From contig QPMI01000152.1 of the NCBI GenBank assembly GCA_004431415.1, forward strand, positions 214,351 through 278,350: 64,000 nucleotides of DNA. The letters run 5' to 3'. This stretch comes from Cyanophora paradoxa. Its lineage: Eukaryota; Glaucocystophyceae; Cyanophorales; Cyanophoraceae. The notes under the pieces are model-generated. The model was not told the origin of the DNA and searched no databases. It saw only the letters and a program-made list of their open reading frames with translations. Positions 10,499 through 22,588 of the stretch are shown one piece after another. How positions within the stretch are numbered: position 1 is the first letter of the stretch; every line of letters begins with the position of its first letter. The position numbers and the translations under genes are program-made.

Positions 10499-12535
10499 AT
10501 GAAAGTCAAGACGATATCTAGAGTAGAGGAGGAGGCAACGAAGGAGCGGAAGTCCGATCTACAGAAAGTGCAGCGCAACATCGACCCGCTCCTTCATCCC
10601 TTCGAGCGGGCGCGCGAGTACACGCGCGCTCTCAACGCAGCGAAGCTCGAGAAGGTGATCGTGGCTGCCCGATCTCCTCGGCCGCGCTCTCTCGTCGCCG
10701 ACGCGCGCTCGAAACAGGTCTTCGCGAAACCGTTCATACAAGCGCTTGCTGGCCACTCGGATGGCGTGTTTTGCATGGCAAAGAACCCCACACAGATTTC
10801 GCAAATCATATCTGGAAGCTGCGACGGCGGTCCGCTTTGTGTGTTACGTTCCACGACCCTGCACTGACTCACGCCTCGCGGCAGAGCTGCGGATATGGAG
10901 CCTCTCTCACAGGTGTATAGTCTGCAAGACTTTTTTGGTGATCGTTAAATACTTACGGTCTGCTTAATGCAGCAAATGTACATGGCGAGTGAACGCGCAC
11001 TCGGGCTTCGTCAGGGGCGTTGCAGTTTCTAGGAGAGGCGAGTACCTGGTGTCTTGTGGCGACGACAAGACGGTGAAGCTGTGGGGTCTGAGCGACATCG
11101 GTGCTCCTGAGGGCGAGCAAGAGGAAGTGGGCGACGAGGTCCTCTCCCCCTGTCCCCTCTATTGGCTAGTCCAAGCTGACTGGTGCGCTTCCAGCCCGCT
11201 GACACCTACTTCTCCAAGACGATGTTGCTGTGAGTTTCGCTTGTGTCTCTTTCAAAGCTTTAGCTTTTTGCTCACACCCAGCATAGGGGCATCGACCATC
11301 ACTGGAAGGAGCCTTCGTTTGCAACGTGTGGCACACAGGTTGATCTCTGGGACCACAACAGGCGAGCGTGCTTTCCTTGACTTTTTGGGCCTCGCGTGAT
11401 CTTGCAAACAGATCGGAGCCGACGGCAACCTTCTCTTGGGGGGCAGAATCAGTGACTAGCATCAAGTACAACCCTGTTGAGACCCAGATCCTTGCAAGCA
11501 CAGGCAGCGACAGGAACATCACTCTCTACGACGTGCGGTCGCAGACGGCTCTTCGGAAGCTCACCATGCAGGTTTGTCCTGCATCTCTCCTCATCAGTGT
11601 CATCGACCTGACATTGTTATCAAAGATGCGGACGAACACAATAGCCTGGAATCCTATGGAGGCATTTAACTTCGTTGCTGTGCGCAACTTCTTATCTTTC
11701 ATGCTTGCTCCATGGGCTGACAGACTCTGAAGGCGAACGAGGATCACAATCTGTATACGTATGACATGAGGAAGCTCAACATGGCCCTCTGTGTCCACAA
11801 GGACCACGTCTCTGCAGTGTAAGCAGTTGCCTTGAGACATGCAGGCGCTCTTCATTGATTTTGACACAGACTGGATGTCGATTTCTCGCCAACTGGGCGG
11901 GAGTTTGTCTCTGGCTCCTATGACAGGACGCTTCGAATCTACAATTTCAACGAGGGCCACAGTCGAGAGGTCTACTTCACGAAGCGCATGCAAAGGTTTG
12001 TTTGCTTTGCTTTTGCTTTTGTCCCGGATTTTAGCATCGTCTTGACTCTGCTGCAGGATTTTCGCTGTGAAGTACAGCATGGACTCGAAGTATGTCCTCT
12101 CTGCAAGTGATGATATGAACATCCGCCTGTGGAAGGCGAACGCTGCTGAGCAGCTTGGCGTGGTCCGTAACTCACTGTTAATGTCCCCGTAGCTTTCCAA
12201 AAGCTTAATGTTAACCGTTATCTCTACAGCTTTTGCCACGAGAGAAGGCCAAATCCGAGTACCAGGCCGCCCTCAAGGACCGTTACAAGTACCTTCCCGA
12301 GATTCGGAAGGTTATCAGGTTCGACTCTTCCTCCTTGCACCCACAGCCTTCCCTTTGCTGATGTGCTTGCAGGAGCAAGCACGTTCCCAAGGCCATCCAC
12401 AAGGCGGCCCAGACCAAGGACTCCATCAAGAAGGCCCAGCAGGTTAAGGAGAAGCGTGTGCGGGCCCATTCTGCCCCCGATTCCATTCCCCACCCGCCCG
12501 ACCGCAAGAAGCGCATCGTCGCCATCACAGAGTAG
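10499..12535 (+). CDS. DCAF13: DCAF13/SOF1-family WD40 ribosome-biogenesis protein
   Basis: Component of the nucleolar small-subunit processome needed for 18S rRNA maturation; in animals also a CUL4-DDB1 substrate receptor. The ATG at 10499 opens MKVKTISRVEEEA, the diagnostic start of the family. It continues with NIDPLLHPFERAREYTRALN and, after an intron, VFAKPFIQALAGHSDGV. WD repeats follow through exons ending in ISGSCDGELRIWSL, LVSCGDDKTVKLW, ILASTGSDRNITLYDVR, LYTYDMRKLN, SGSYDRTLRIY and SASDDMNIRLWKA. The Sof1 C-terminal domain (LPREKAKSEYQAALKDRYK) and the tail RAHSAPDSIPHPPDRKKRIV are both present. The stop is TAG at 12533. Introns are longer and more AT-bearing than elsewhere, and codon use is less GC-skewed than in the neighbours from 16 kb onward. 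Confidence 0.93.
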
Positions 12536-12745
12536 TTGCCGGCGTCATTTTACAATTAATATTCCGAAGGCCTGCTGCATTGGTGCCTGTAAGCTGTACC
12601 CCGAAAAAACTCCGATCGGCTGTCGAGCGCTTAACTAGGCCGCAGCGAGCTAGAGCTTGACGTACAAACTCGAGCTATAGCGAGCTAGAACTCGAGATAG
12701 GCAGAAGAGGCGTGCCGTTCACGTTTCCTCCGGCGCCGTGGAGCA

Positions 12746-13885
12746 ATGGCGGCCGCCCCCAAGGATGACTTCGGTACGCGCTCAGGATTCAAACGGCGGC
12801 GATCTAACTCCGTCCTGGTGCAGGCGGCGGCTTTCCGGCACAGACGAAGAGTAGCGTCGTCGTGAAGGTCCGGCAAACGTTCAGACGCGTCCGACAGCCG
12901 CGCTAACTGAGTTGCTGCAGGTTGGCATGCTTGGAGACTCGCAAATAGGGTGCGCTCCCTTTCCTGCGCTTGGCAGTTGTGCTCTGACCTCTGACGAGCT
13001 GCCGCCTTCCGCAGGAAGACCTCGCTGATGGGTGCGGCGTGCGGCGTGACTGTGCATGCGCTTTCCTCGCTTCTTAATGAAGCCTGCGCTCGCAGTCAAG
13101 TACGTGGAGGGAACTTTTGACGAGGACTACATCCAAACACTTGGTCCGCTGGCGCACACGCGCTTTCCTCTTCACAGATCGCCCTAGCTAATCGTGGTTC
13201 AGGTGTAAACTTCATGGAGAAGACCATCACGATCCGCAACACAGAGATCACATTCAGCATCTGGGATCTGGGAGGTCCGTGAGACGGGTCGGGCTTCCGA
13301 CTGGTCGCCTGACAGCCTCTACTTCTTCGCAGGTCAGAAGGAGTTCGTGAACATGCTGCCTCTTGTTTGCAACGACGCGGTGGCCCTGCTGTTCATGTTT
13401 GACCTCTCGAGGAAAAGTACCTTGAACAGTATTAAGGAGTGGTACAGGCAAGCACGAGGGTTCAACAAGGTATCCAATTCACATCTAAAACTTCCTTTCT
13501 TTCCTTATAACTCGTTTTCAGACTGCCATCCCAGTCCTTGTTGGCACAAAATTCGACTTTTTCGCGAACTTCCCCTATGAGGAGCAAGAAGAGATTACAA
13601 AGCAGGTGCGTTGTCTGGTCGAGATTCTCAAGCCATTTTCCAAATCCTTACATGCACCAGGCAAGGCGATTTGCGAAAGCAATGAAGGCCCCACTCATTT
13701 TCTGCTCCACCTCCCACTCCATTAATGTACAGAAAATTTTCAAGATAGTCCTCAGCAAGGTCTTCGATCTGAAGTGCAACATCCCAAGAATAGAGAAGAT
13801 CGGAGAGCCCATACTGGAATGTGTGTATCTTTCCGCTCTTTTGCACTCGCCTTCTCCACTCACCTCACCAATGTGCGCAGATTGA
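12746..13885 (+). CDS. SPG1: Spg1/Tem1-type small GTPase
   Basis: Ras-superfamily GTPase that triggers the septation/mitotic-exit kinase cascade in fungi; orthologues occur in plants and protists. The start is ATG 12746 (MAAAPKDDFG), with at least eight short exons. Spliced motifs: G1 GDSQIGKTS, switch region GTFDEDYIQTLGVNFMEKT, G3 WDLGGQKEF, and G4 TKFD in place of the usual NKxD, which is typical of Spg1/Tem1. G5 sits in the context CSTSHS and the tail is KIGEPILEY. The last intron splits the final Tyr codon, so the terminal coding exon is only five bases (13881-13885). Length is about 200 residues, usual for the family. There is no C-terminal prenylation Cys, also normal for this family. 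Confidence 0.93.
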
Positions 13886-14353
13886 ATGTGACAGTAGGAG
13901 ACAGTGTATATTACTCATACTTGCTCACCATGTTGCAATCCCACACTTAATCGACACTGCGTTTAGCTTTAGCATCCCCAGATATCCTTGTGACCTGCGT
14001 GCGTGTTACACTGGTTTACAAGATGAGAATTCCTTTCAAAGTATACGGTTGAAGAAGCCATTTGGCAGGCGCGGTTGGCATCAGGCTTAGCTTTGAGCTT
14101 CATTTTGCAAGATCCCCCGGAGACAGCTTTGTGTGCATGCATATGTGCATGTGTCCAGAAGTTTCTTTGAAGCACCAGTACCTCTCTGAAATCATGCATG
14201 CTGGCACTCCAGAGGCAGCCGCAGTGGGAAAAGGAAAGGGCATTCGGATATTGAAAGAGACGTGTACAGCGCGTATCCTCCTGCCTTTCGAGTCGCGACC
14301 AGGGATGCTCGGGGGAATGAAGCGAACAGGAGCTACTAAGGGCAAGAAGCCGC
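13886..14353. other. Convergent 3' intergenic region
   Basis: About 470 bases between two convergent stop codons (SPG1 and RPLP0). It is AT-richer than most of the window. It should hold both 3' UTRs and polyadenylation signals. I see no ORF with gene-like codon use and no RNA gene. Confidence 0.5.
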
Positions 14354-15510
14354 TTAGTCGAAGAGGGAGAGACCCATGTCGGCTGGGCGCAGGGGTCAGA
14401 TCGAGCGCTTTGTTACGAGCAAGGAAAAAAGGCGCACTCTCCTCCTCCTCCTCCTCGACCTTCTTCTCCTCCTTGGCGGGGGCGGCGGCCTTGGCGGCGG
14501 CGGGGGCGGCGGCAGCGACGCGGGGGCCGGCCTTGAGCGCCTCCTTGACCTTCTCGACGCGGGGGAACGAGTACTCGGACTCGAGGGCGAGGCCGATGAC
14601 GTTCTTGTACGCGCGGATGATCGAGTGCGGGACCGAGGCCACGGTGAAGTAGCCGGTGGAGAGCGAGAGGGCCGCGACCGAGGCCAGGCCCTCGCCGATC
14701 TTCGCGCACAGGTCCTCGTCAGTGATGTCGAGGATCTCGGGCAGGAACATCGAGCCGCTGTCGTAGCTGCGCGCCCGGAGGGGTCACGGGGGCGAGCGGG
14801 GGGAGAGAGGCGCCGCGGGGGCGTACACGGCGAGAACGGTGAGGCCGTAGAAGAAGGGGTTGATGTTCAGCTTCTGGAGGAGGGTAGCCTCGGACTGGCC
14901 GACCTTGTCGCCCTTCTTGATCAGGTTCACGTTGTTCACGATTTCGACCTGACCCTTGTTAATCTTCGTGGCGATGTTGAGCGCCTGGAAGAAAGAGGTC
15001 TGAGACGGGTCCATGCCGGTCGGGCCAGCCGGGACGACGACATCGACGGGGGAGATGGCGCCGGCCTTGGCGGGGGCACCACGCTGCGCAACGGGCCGGT
15101 CAGTGCCTGGCGCCGGCGAGCAGCGAGCGCCAGCGACGGACCTTGTTGGAGAGAATGCGGTCACGAATGTCCTTCAGGTCCTTGTTGGTGAAGACGAAGC
15201 CGACGTTGCCCTTGACGTGGCCGAGCAGCTTCTCAAGATCAGGGTTCTTGCTAAGCTGTGCCTTGATGACCTTGCGGATCATAGTCTGCACAAATGGCGA
15301 TCGTCGTCAGCTTGGGAGCGCGCAAAGCTCGCAAGACGAGCGCGCGCGATCAGCGCACGTTCTTGCCCATCAGCACGACGGCGTCGCCACGGAGCGACAA
15401 CCGGGTCTTCTGCATCTGGTTGGAGCCGACATTGTCTGCGTGCACAATGAAGACTTTGCTGTACTCTTCCAACAGCCTGTCGAGCCGTGCAAAGTACTCC
15501 TGCTTCTTAA
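14354..15510 (-). CDS. RPLP0: 60S acidic ribosomal stalk protein P0 (5' exon unresolved)
   Basis: Base of the ribosomal stalk, binding rRNA and P1/P2 dimers to recruit translational GTPases. The first clear exon ends at 15510 after a CCCGCAG acceptor and reads [43 protein letters not shown]. Next come [23 protein letters not shown], then [34 protein letters not shown] and, after an intron with donor GTACGC, SYPD-type sequence [16 protein letters not shown]. The Ala-rich hinge and EEEEE run lead into an intron at 14383-14437. The last coding exon is 29 bases and gives the conserved stalk tail DMGLSLFD. The short first exon carrying the start codon was not found with confidence; it should lie a little upstream of 15510. 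Confidence 0.93.
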
Positions 15511-16078
15511 CTGCGGGCGAGCGGAACGGCGTGTCAGGAACGGATGCGGTCGCGAGCGATGATTCAGAGAGGCTCGAGCTAGTGTCTAAATGCTGCGTGC
15601 TGCGCCAGAAGGCGGGCGGTGGCTGTGCTTTGCATGTGCCGCGATTCTTCCGCGCCGCCGCGAGCGCTCTGCGCTGGTCGCGCGCCGGCTACCCGCTGCT
15701 GCTCATGCATGTGCTGGAGCATCTTCCGACGGGCGCGCAGCCGCCCCGGGGCCTCACTAAGAGAAAGATCGAAATCAGCTCCCAGACGCACCGAGCTTCG
15801 CTCCCTGCGGCTATTTTGCGATCGAAAGCCGTCAGCGAGCATCGAGAGCTGCCAGGGATGGGAGCAAACCATCTTTGTGTGGTCTGTGTGGAATCCCCTA
15901 GTCGCGATCGACGTGTGCGGTACCCTCCCTCCCGCTCGAACTGCCTCGCAGCCTAGAATCGCAGGCTCGCAGCTTGCCACAGTCGCAGCTTCCTCGCTCG
16001 TGATCCGGCGCGCGCAAGCGTCTCGGGGCGGCGCTGCTGTACCAGCGCTAGATCGGCGCAGCCTGCCTCGGCAGCGCG
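15511..16078. promoter_or_regulatory. Divergent promoter region RPLP0 / F-box gene
   Basis: About 570 bases, GC-rich, between the P0 exon and the F-box ATG. It must contain the small first P0 exon and both promoters. No other gene is supported. Confidence 0.4.
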
Positions 16079-19000
16079 ATGCGAAAGGGTTTCTTCAACG
16101 CGAAGCCGCGATCCGAAGCGCCGCGGCCGGCGTCGGCCTCCGCAGCGTCGCCGGCCGCGGCGCCGGCAGCGCCGGCGCCGGAGGTCGACGAACCGCCCGT
16201 CGAGCTCAGCACCCTCGGCGAGATCGAGGATGGCAAGGACTACATATTGCAACTGCCGGACGAGCTTCTCACGTCCCTCCTGGCTCGGCTCGACTTTCAG
16301 TCGCGCACCACGATCCGCGCCGTCTGCAAGCGCATGTTCAAGTACGCCTTGTCCTTTGCGCGCGCCCTCCCTCATCCGATTGACCGCGCGGCAGCCTCGT
16401 GATGGAGGCCGGCGTCTGGGCGGTGATCGCATCGACGAACAAGAGGAGCTGGAGGGCGGCGCTGTTTGGGGGGCCCGACGACGGGCCCTCCGAGCTGCTC
16501 ACGCACGCCGAGTCGTCCGTCAACGCGCTCCTCGCGCGGCGCTTCCACATGCTCTGCCACGGCGGCCGTATCCTGCAGGCGCGCGCCGAGCCGGCGAGGA
16601 ACCGCTGGGGCTCCCGCCTCCGCCGCCTCGAGGTGATGGAGAGCATCGAGGCGCACATGGAGGCCTCCCAGGAGGGGCGCGCCCCGCCCCAGTCCACGCC
16701 CATGGGCGTGCGCTCCGCCACGGCCGCCATCCTCCTGCACGCCCTCGCGCGGCGCCGCGCGCCGCTGCGGGCGCTCGCCCTCGAGTGCCGCGTGACCAAG
16801 GAGTGCCGCGCGCACTTCGCCGCCCACCCCTCCGTCGCCGACGCCGTCGCCGGGCTCGCCCCCGTGCGCCCGCGCCCTGTACCCCCGCCTCCCCGAGCCC
16901 CGCTCGGCCCGACGCGTACCGCAGGGGCTGCGCAACCTCCAGGTGGGTGACGGCAACGTGGGCGGACCCGTCGCCGCGCGCCTCTTCGGCACCGCCGAGG
17001 CCCGCGCGTGCGTACCCCCCGCCGCTTAGGCCCCTCCGCATCCGACCGGGCGCGGGGCGGCGCGCGCAGGACGGGCTTCCCTGCGCTGCGGGGCCTGGCG
17101 CTCTCGATCAACTGCCGGCCCCCGAGCACGATCCTCGAGGGCATCCTCGCCCGCTGCGGCAACCTCCGCCGGTGCGCACCCGCCCCGCGCTTCGCGGCGC
17201 CCCTCTCGCGTCTCACGAAGCCCCCGCAGGCTGGCGCTGGACGCGCGGGCGTCGTACACGAGGCAGGCGGAGGGGGCGGAGGCGGAGGCGCTGCTCAGCG
17301 GGGCGGGGGCGGCGGGGCTGCTGCGGGGCCTCCCCGGGCTGGAGTCCCTCGCCCTGGCCGCCCCGCGCCCCGTGGACGCCGAGGCCCTCTCCGCCCTCCT
17401 CGGCGGCGCCGCCGTCCTCCTCGGCGACGGCACCTCCGCCCCGGCCGGCTGCAGCCCGCCGCGGGGCCCCCGCTGGCTCTGCCTCCGCTGGGAGACGGCC
17501 GACGGGCGGCTGCCCCCGGCGAAGACGCCGGCGCCGGTGCGCTCCGTGGAGGGCTCCCCGACCGTGGAGCGCCTGCGGCTCGCCTGGCAGCGCCCCGAGG
17601 CCACCAAGCCCTTCGACGAGCCGCCCAAGGCGGGCCCCCGCCCTTCCCCTTCTGCTCTCGCCCTCCTCCGCGCTGACGTCCCCCGCAGGAGGTCTCGGTG
17701 CGGGGGTGCCCGCGGCTGCGCGGCCTCGCCCTCGTCGAGTGGACCAACACCGGCTTCCGCGGGCCCCGCCCCTGGTGCGCCCGTAGCCCCCCCGGCCGCG
17801 CCCCCTCGCCCCCGTTCCGACCGGCCGCAGGGGCGCGTCGACGGTGATGCGGCGGGGCGCGCGCATGCGCATCATGAACCCCCGCGTCTTCTACGCCGGC
17901 CGCCGGCCCCGCGCCCCCGACCGCAGGCGCCCCCTTCCTTCGTTCCCCACTTTGTTCCCTCCCCCTGCTTACCGGAAAGGCAGCGAGGAGCGGGTGCAGG
18001 CCCACCGGGCGGGGTCGGGCGCCCCCGGGGACCGGGACCCCTCGGACGACCTCTCGGACGGCGACTCGGAGGTCGAGGACTGCCTCGAAGAGGTGCGGGG
18101 TACTTTGTATCGTGCGCGCGGGGTACGCGGTTGCGCGGACGGCCTTCGCTCGCAGGACGAGGTGTTCGAGCTGGAGTACATGCGGGAGGGGTGGGACATC
18201 TACCTGCCCCCGCCCCACGTCCGCCCCGACGTCCGCGACTGCCCAAACCTCCGCGGCTTCTACACCTTCTCCGTCGTCCACGTACCCCCCGAGTGCCTGA
18301 AGTCCTTCGCGCCGGGTACCCCAATCAATCGCGCCGGTACCGCGAGCCCGCGCCGACCTTCCGGGCGCAGGCCTGAGCATCTCGCGGCTCTGCCCCACCG
18401 ACGCTGCGCTCGACGATCTCTTCTCCTCGAACATGCGTCACCTCCACATCACGGTACCCATGTCACCGAAGCTTGTACCCCTTTTAAACCTGATCGCGCG
18501 CCTCGGCAGATCCCTGGGTACGGCCTTAAAGCCAACCAGCTTCGCTGGCTTGCGGCATGCACGGGCCTTGAGACCCTCTGCCTGCGGTACGCACCCCAAC
18601 CCCGCTCCGACCCGCCCGCCGTCCCCTCGCGACGCCTCCCACCGCAGGGTGAACCCGGACGGGGGCGACGCGCGGCTGGCGTTGACGCTGCCGAGCGTCC
18701 GCTCGCTCCGCCTCTTCTGCGACGAAGTTCCGTTCGCCGTCGCCTCGTGCGCATGCCCGCCCCGCCCCCGTACCCCCCGCCTCTCGGCTCCTCCCCCGCC
18801 CACGCCCACCCGGCGCCAGAGGCCTCCGCCTCGCTGGCAAGCCTTTCGCCGTCCTCGAGGTGGGCTCCTACCCGCCCCCACCGGCCTCACCTTGCAGGGC
18901 CCTCATGCGCCGCGGCAGGTGGAGGCGCCGCGGATGGAGGAGCTGGTGCTGGGGCCCTGGGGCGCCCTCGGGCCCCTCCGCTTCTCCGCCCCGCGCCTCA

Positions 19001-20298
19001 AGGCCCGCCCCGCCGGCCGGCCCTGCCCACACCCGCCGCCTCCTGACGCGGCTCCGCCGTTCCCCCGCAGAGCGCGCGGCTGCTGTACAGCGCGCGGCTG
19101 CTGACGGAGGCCTTCCTGGAGGGCTTCCTGCGCGCCTGCCCCGCCCTCGAGGAGCTCGAGCTCGTCGGCGGCCTCGTGCGCCCCCCGCCCCGGCCCCGGC
19201 CTCTCCCGGCTCGGCCCGGCCCGGCCCCGCTCAGCTTCGGCGCAGCCGTCCAAGGACGACCGGCTGACGTCGCTGCGCATCGTTGCCCCGCGCCTGCGCT
19301 CCCTCACGTGCGCCTCCGCCCCGCCGCCCCGCCGCCGCCCCCGCCGACCGGGCTGCGCCGGCAGCTGCCTGCGCCTCAACGAGGTGTCCTCCGTTTCCAT
19401 CGCCGCCCCGCTCCTCCGCGAGGCCACCTTCGGCCACGTGCGCCCCGCCCCGCCCCGCCCCGCCTGGCGCCCGCCCGGGCCGCCTGCGAGGCGCCTCAGA
19501 TGGATCCAATGGACTCGGACCTGATCGCCGCGCTCGTCGCGAACCGCGGGCCCGGCGGCACCCCGCCCCGCCTCCAGCGCCTCACAGTTCGACCCCGCCC
19601 CGCGTCGCGGCGACTTCGGCCGCCCCTGAGGTCTAGGGCCGGGCAGGTGGCGGAGCTGCCGCGGCTCCGGAGCATGGACCTCACCGCCTTCCCCTACCTC
19701 GAGGCAAGCGTACCCCGGGCCCTTCCCCCCCACCCCTCGACCCCCGCCTCTTCTCATACTTTCTCCCGCCCGAAGGCTGTCGAGGCGGAGGGCTGCGACT
19801 ACCTCTCTGCGATGCGCGCCCGCAGCAGCCGCCTCCGGTCCATGCGGTGCGCCGTCGAGCTGCTCCCCTGGACGCTCTCCGCGCCGGCGGGCCGACGCGC
19901 GTGCGCAGCGCCGTCGCCTGCGCGCGGATGAGCGAGGACCGCCTCAGCGCCGGGCCCCTCGCCCCCCGCTGGTGCTCGCGATCGCCCCGGCCCCCAATCT
20001 CGATCGGTCTCGGACGCGAGCCGACACACACCGCTGCGGACGGCGGCGGCGCAGGTGCGCGGGGTACGTGGAGCAGGAGGGCAAGTTGGGGGAGGTCTTC
20101 TTCTGGGACGGCTCCCGCTTCGCCCCCAACGAGGTCGAGCGGCGCCGGCCGCCCGGGGCGGCGGCCGACGACGAAGGCGGGAGCGACGATGAGGATGACG
20201 AGGAGGACGCGGAGGAGGACGAGGACGAGGAGGAGGCGGACGAGGGGGAGATCTCGCAGGCGTCGGACGACATCTCCGAGGGCGAGGGCGGGCGCTAG
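16079..20298 (+). CDS. F-box protein with divergent LRR-like repeats and acidic tail
   Basis: Probable substrate receptor of an SCF ubiquitin ligase. The ATG at 16079 starts MRKGFFNAKP. After an Ala/Pro-rich stretch the F-box reads ILQLPDELLTSLLARLDF then RAVCKRMF (about 16245-16340), the usual LP.EL...IL..L pattern. Many exons follow, each bearing one leucine-rich segment: ALRGLALSINCRP, GLPGLESLALAAPRP, PTVERLRLAWQRPE, GCPRLRGLALVEW, SVRSLRLFC, RMEELVLGPWGAL and CPALEELELVGG. These are spaced like LRRs but are divergent. The C-terminus, after FFWDGSRFAPNEVERR, is a long Asp/Glu run (DDEDDEEDAEEDEDEEE). Introns are almost pure G+C with repeated ccgcccc words. The exact splice of several middle exons is uncertain. 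Confidence 0.75.
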
Positions 20299-20857
20299 CG
20301 CTAGCCCCACCCGGAGCCGGCCGGGCGCCCGGGTTACACGCGCCCGTAATGTACTATAGGGAGTAGGCCTAGGGCGTGGAGCGCAGAAACTAGCGCTCGC
20401 GGCAATTACGCGCGCGTCGAGAGGCGGGTCAGGCGGCCCGGCCTCAGGAGAGGCCTAGCGTGAGACCGCCGGGCCGGGGGGTGCCCGCGGCCAGAGGGGG
20501 TGAGGGGGGATACACAATATTCGGCCGCTGGTCGGCTCTGCGCGAGTCTCTAAGCCAGCGACAAGCTTTAAAGCGTTTTGGAAGCGTAGAGAACATTCCA
20601 CAGACCCCAATCTGCTAGCCGCGCCGCATCTTGGACGCCCAGCTTAGGTTTCCACATGTGCGACCCGGCGAGCCTGGAAGCAGGCAGATTATCCCTTGCA
20701 TTGCCGCATCTAGCAGCAAGGCGGGCTTAGGGAAGTCGGGGCGGCCTCGGCCAGCGGGCGGGCTCTGGTCCAAGATAGTGCGGGCCGGCCAGTTCTGCAA
20801 AACCGGCAGCCGGGCTCAATTCCGAGCTTCTGAAGCTAAGCTATACGGTTCTAGCCG
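20299..20857. promoter_or_regulatory. Intergenic region upstream of the cNMP-binding gene
   Basis: About 560 bases between two same-strand genes. It is GC-rich near the F-box stop and less so near 20520-20700. I see no supported gene or RNA. It should hold the 3' end of one gene and the promoter of the next. Confidence 0.4.
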
Positions 20858-21082
20858 ATGGAGGGCGGCGAGACGGGCGCCGCGCCGCGACCAGCGATGC
20901 CCCCGGCGAACAGGGCGAGCTTCGCCTTCTCGCTGGGGAGCTCGAGCCTTCGGAGCAGCTCGAAGCGGGCGGGCGTGCAGATACAGGACGACGCCAGCTC
21001 GGCCTCGGGCTCGCGGATGGCGTCCGCCGTCCTCGGCGAGCCAGGCGAGGGGATGGCCTCCATGGCGTCGCTGGCCCTCGCC

Positions 21083-21117
<35 letters not shown>

Positions 21118-22557
21118 GGTCAGGGCGCCCTCCTCGGTCAACTTCGACTCGCAGCCGAGCGACAGCGCGCGCGCCTCGACCCGCGCGGCGGACGCCGAGG
21201 CATCCGCTCGGAGCCCGGCCCTGGTAGCGCCGCTGAACCTTGCGGCGGCGGCGGATACGTCCTCGCAGCAGGAGACCTCCCGCACCGCCCGCTCGACCTT
21301 CCGCCGCAACAGATCCATGCGCCGCAGGTGCCTCTCATCGCCCCGCGCGCGCGGCCCCGCCCGCCTGACGCCGCGGGGCAGCTTCCGGGCGGACGGGACG
21401 CTGGTGGACGAGGAGGGGAACGTGCTGATCGACCGGACGCGGATCCCGGCGCTGCGGAAGTGGATGGCGGACTGCGGCCTCTTCAAGGACCTCGACCCCG
21501 GCACCCGCGACGAGGTCCTCCTCCGCTCCTTCCTGGTCTGGGCCCCGCCCCGCCCCGCCCCGCGCCCCCGGCACACGCGCTGAGGCTCGAACCCCCTGTC
21601 AGCTGAAGTACGAGCTGGGGCGCATCGTCTTCATGCAGAACGACCCGGGCGACCGGTGCGCCCCGCTCGCCCCGCGCGCGGGGGCACGCGGGGGGCCCAG
21701 CTGAGGGCCGGCGTCGCCCCCGCAGGATGTTCGTGATCATCAGCGGGTCGGTGTACATCTGCAAGCGGCGGGAGCAGTCGGCGGAGGCGGCGCTGGGGGC
21801 GCACCTCCTCAAGGCGGACGAGAAGCGGGACCCGCTCGCGGAGCGCATCCTCCCCGAGGGCCACGAGATCCTCGCCCGCCTCGCCCCCGGCGAGATGTTC
21901 GGCGAGGTCCGCTGGATTATGAGAGATCCAGATCGCTTCGTTACGAAACTGCCAAAGCTCTTCTGCGCGCCCCGCTGACGGCGCGGCGGGGCGCGCAGAG
22001 CGCGCTGCTGCACGGGAAGCCCCGCAGCGCCACCGTCATCTGCGCCGAGGAGTGTGAGCCCCGCCTCGCCCCCCGCCTTTCCCTCCTCCTTCCCCTTTCT
22101 TAGCGGCCGGCCGGGGCAGGCGAGTTCCTGGTGGTGACGCGGCGGACGTACGACTCGGTGCTCAAGCAGGAGCTGATGGCGGCCCGCCAGGAGAAGCTCA
22201 CGCACCTCCAGGCCTGCCCTCTCTTCGCCGCCTGGTCCCGGGTAGCCCCAGACCACCCCAAGCCGCCCTCGCGTCCCGGGGCTGAAGGCGAGGCCCCGAC
22301 AGGACGCGCTGGAGAAGCTGCTGCCGTTCATGTGGACGGCGACGTACGTGAAGGGGCACGCGATCCTCGAGGAGGGGCGCCCCACCGACGTCGCCCACAT
22401 CCTCCAGGTCCCACCGCCCCGTTCCCAGCCCGCTGCCGAGCGCCGACGCGGCCCGCTCGGGGGGGCGCGCAGGAGGGCCACTGCGAGATGTCCTTCCGCG
22501 TGCCCCTCCGCGGCGAGAGCTACGCCGACCCCCGCGTCCGCCCCCTTGCCCTTCCCT

Positions 22558-22588
<31 letters not shown>

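Noticed and set aside
10634-10710. An extra coding segment in DCAF13 after ALNAAKLEK
   Set aside because: It is open in frame, but removing it as a GT...ACAG intron gives the conserved LEK-VFAKPF junction of the family.
22559-22588. Poly-C as a telomere-like or vector artefact
   Set aside because: It sits cleanly inside an intron between exons that match one gene; its length may be wrong but the location is natural.
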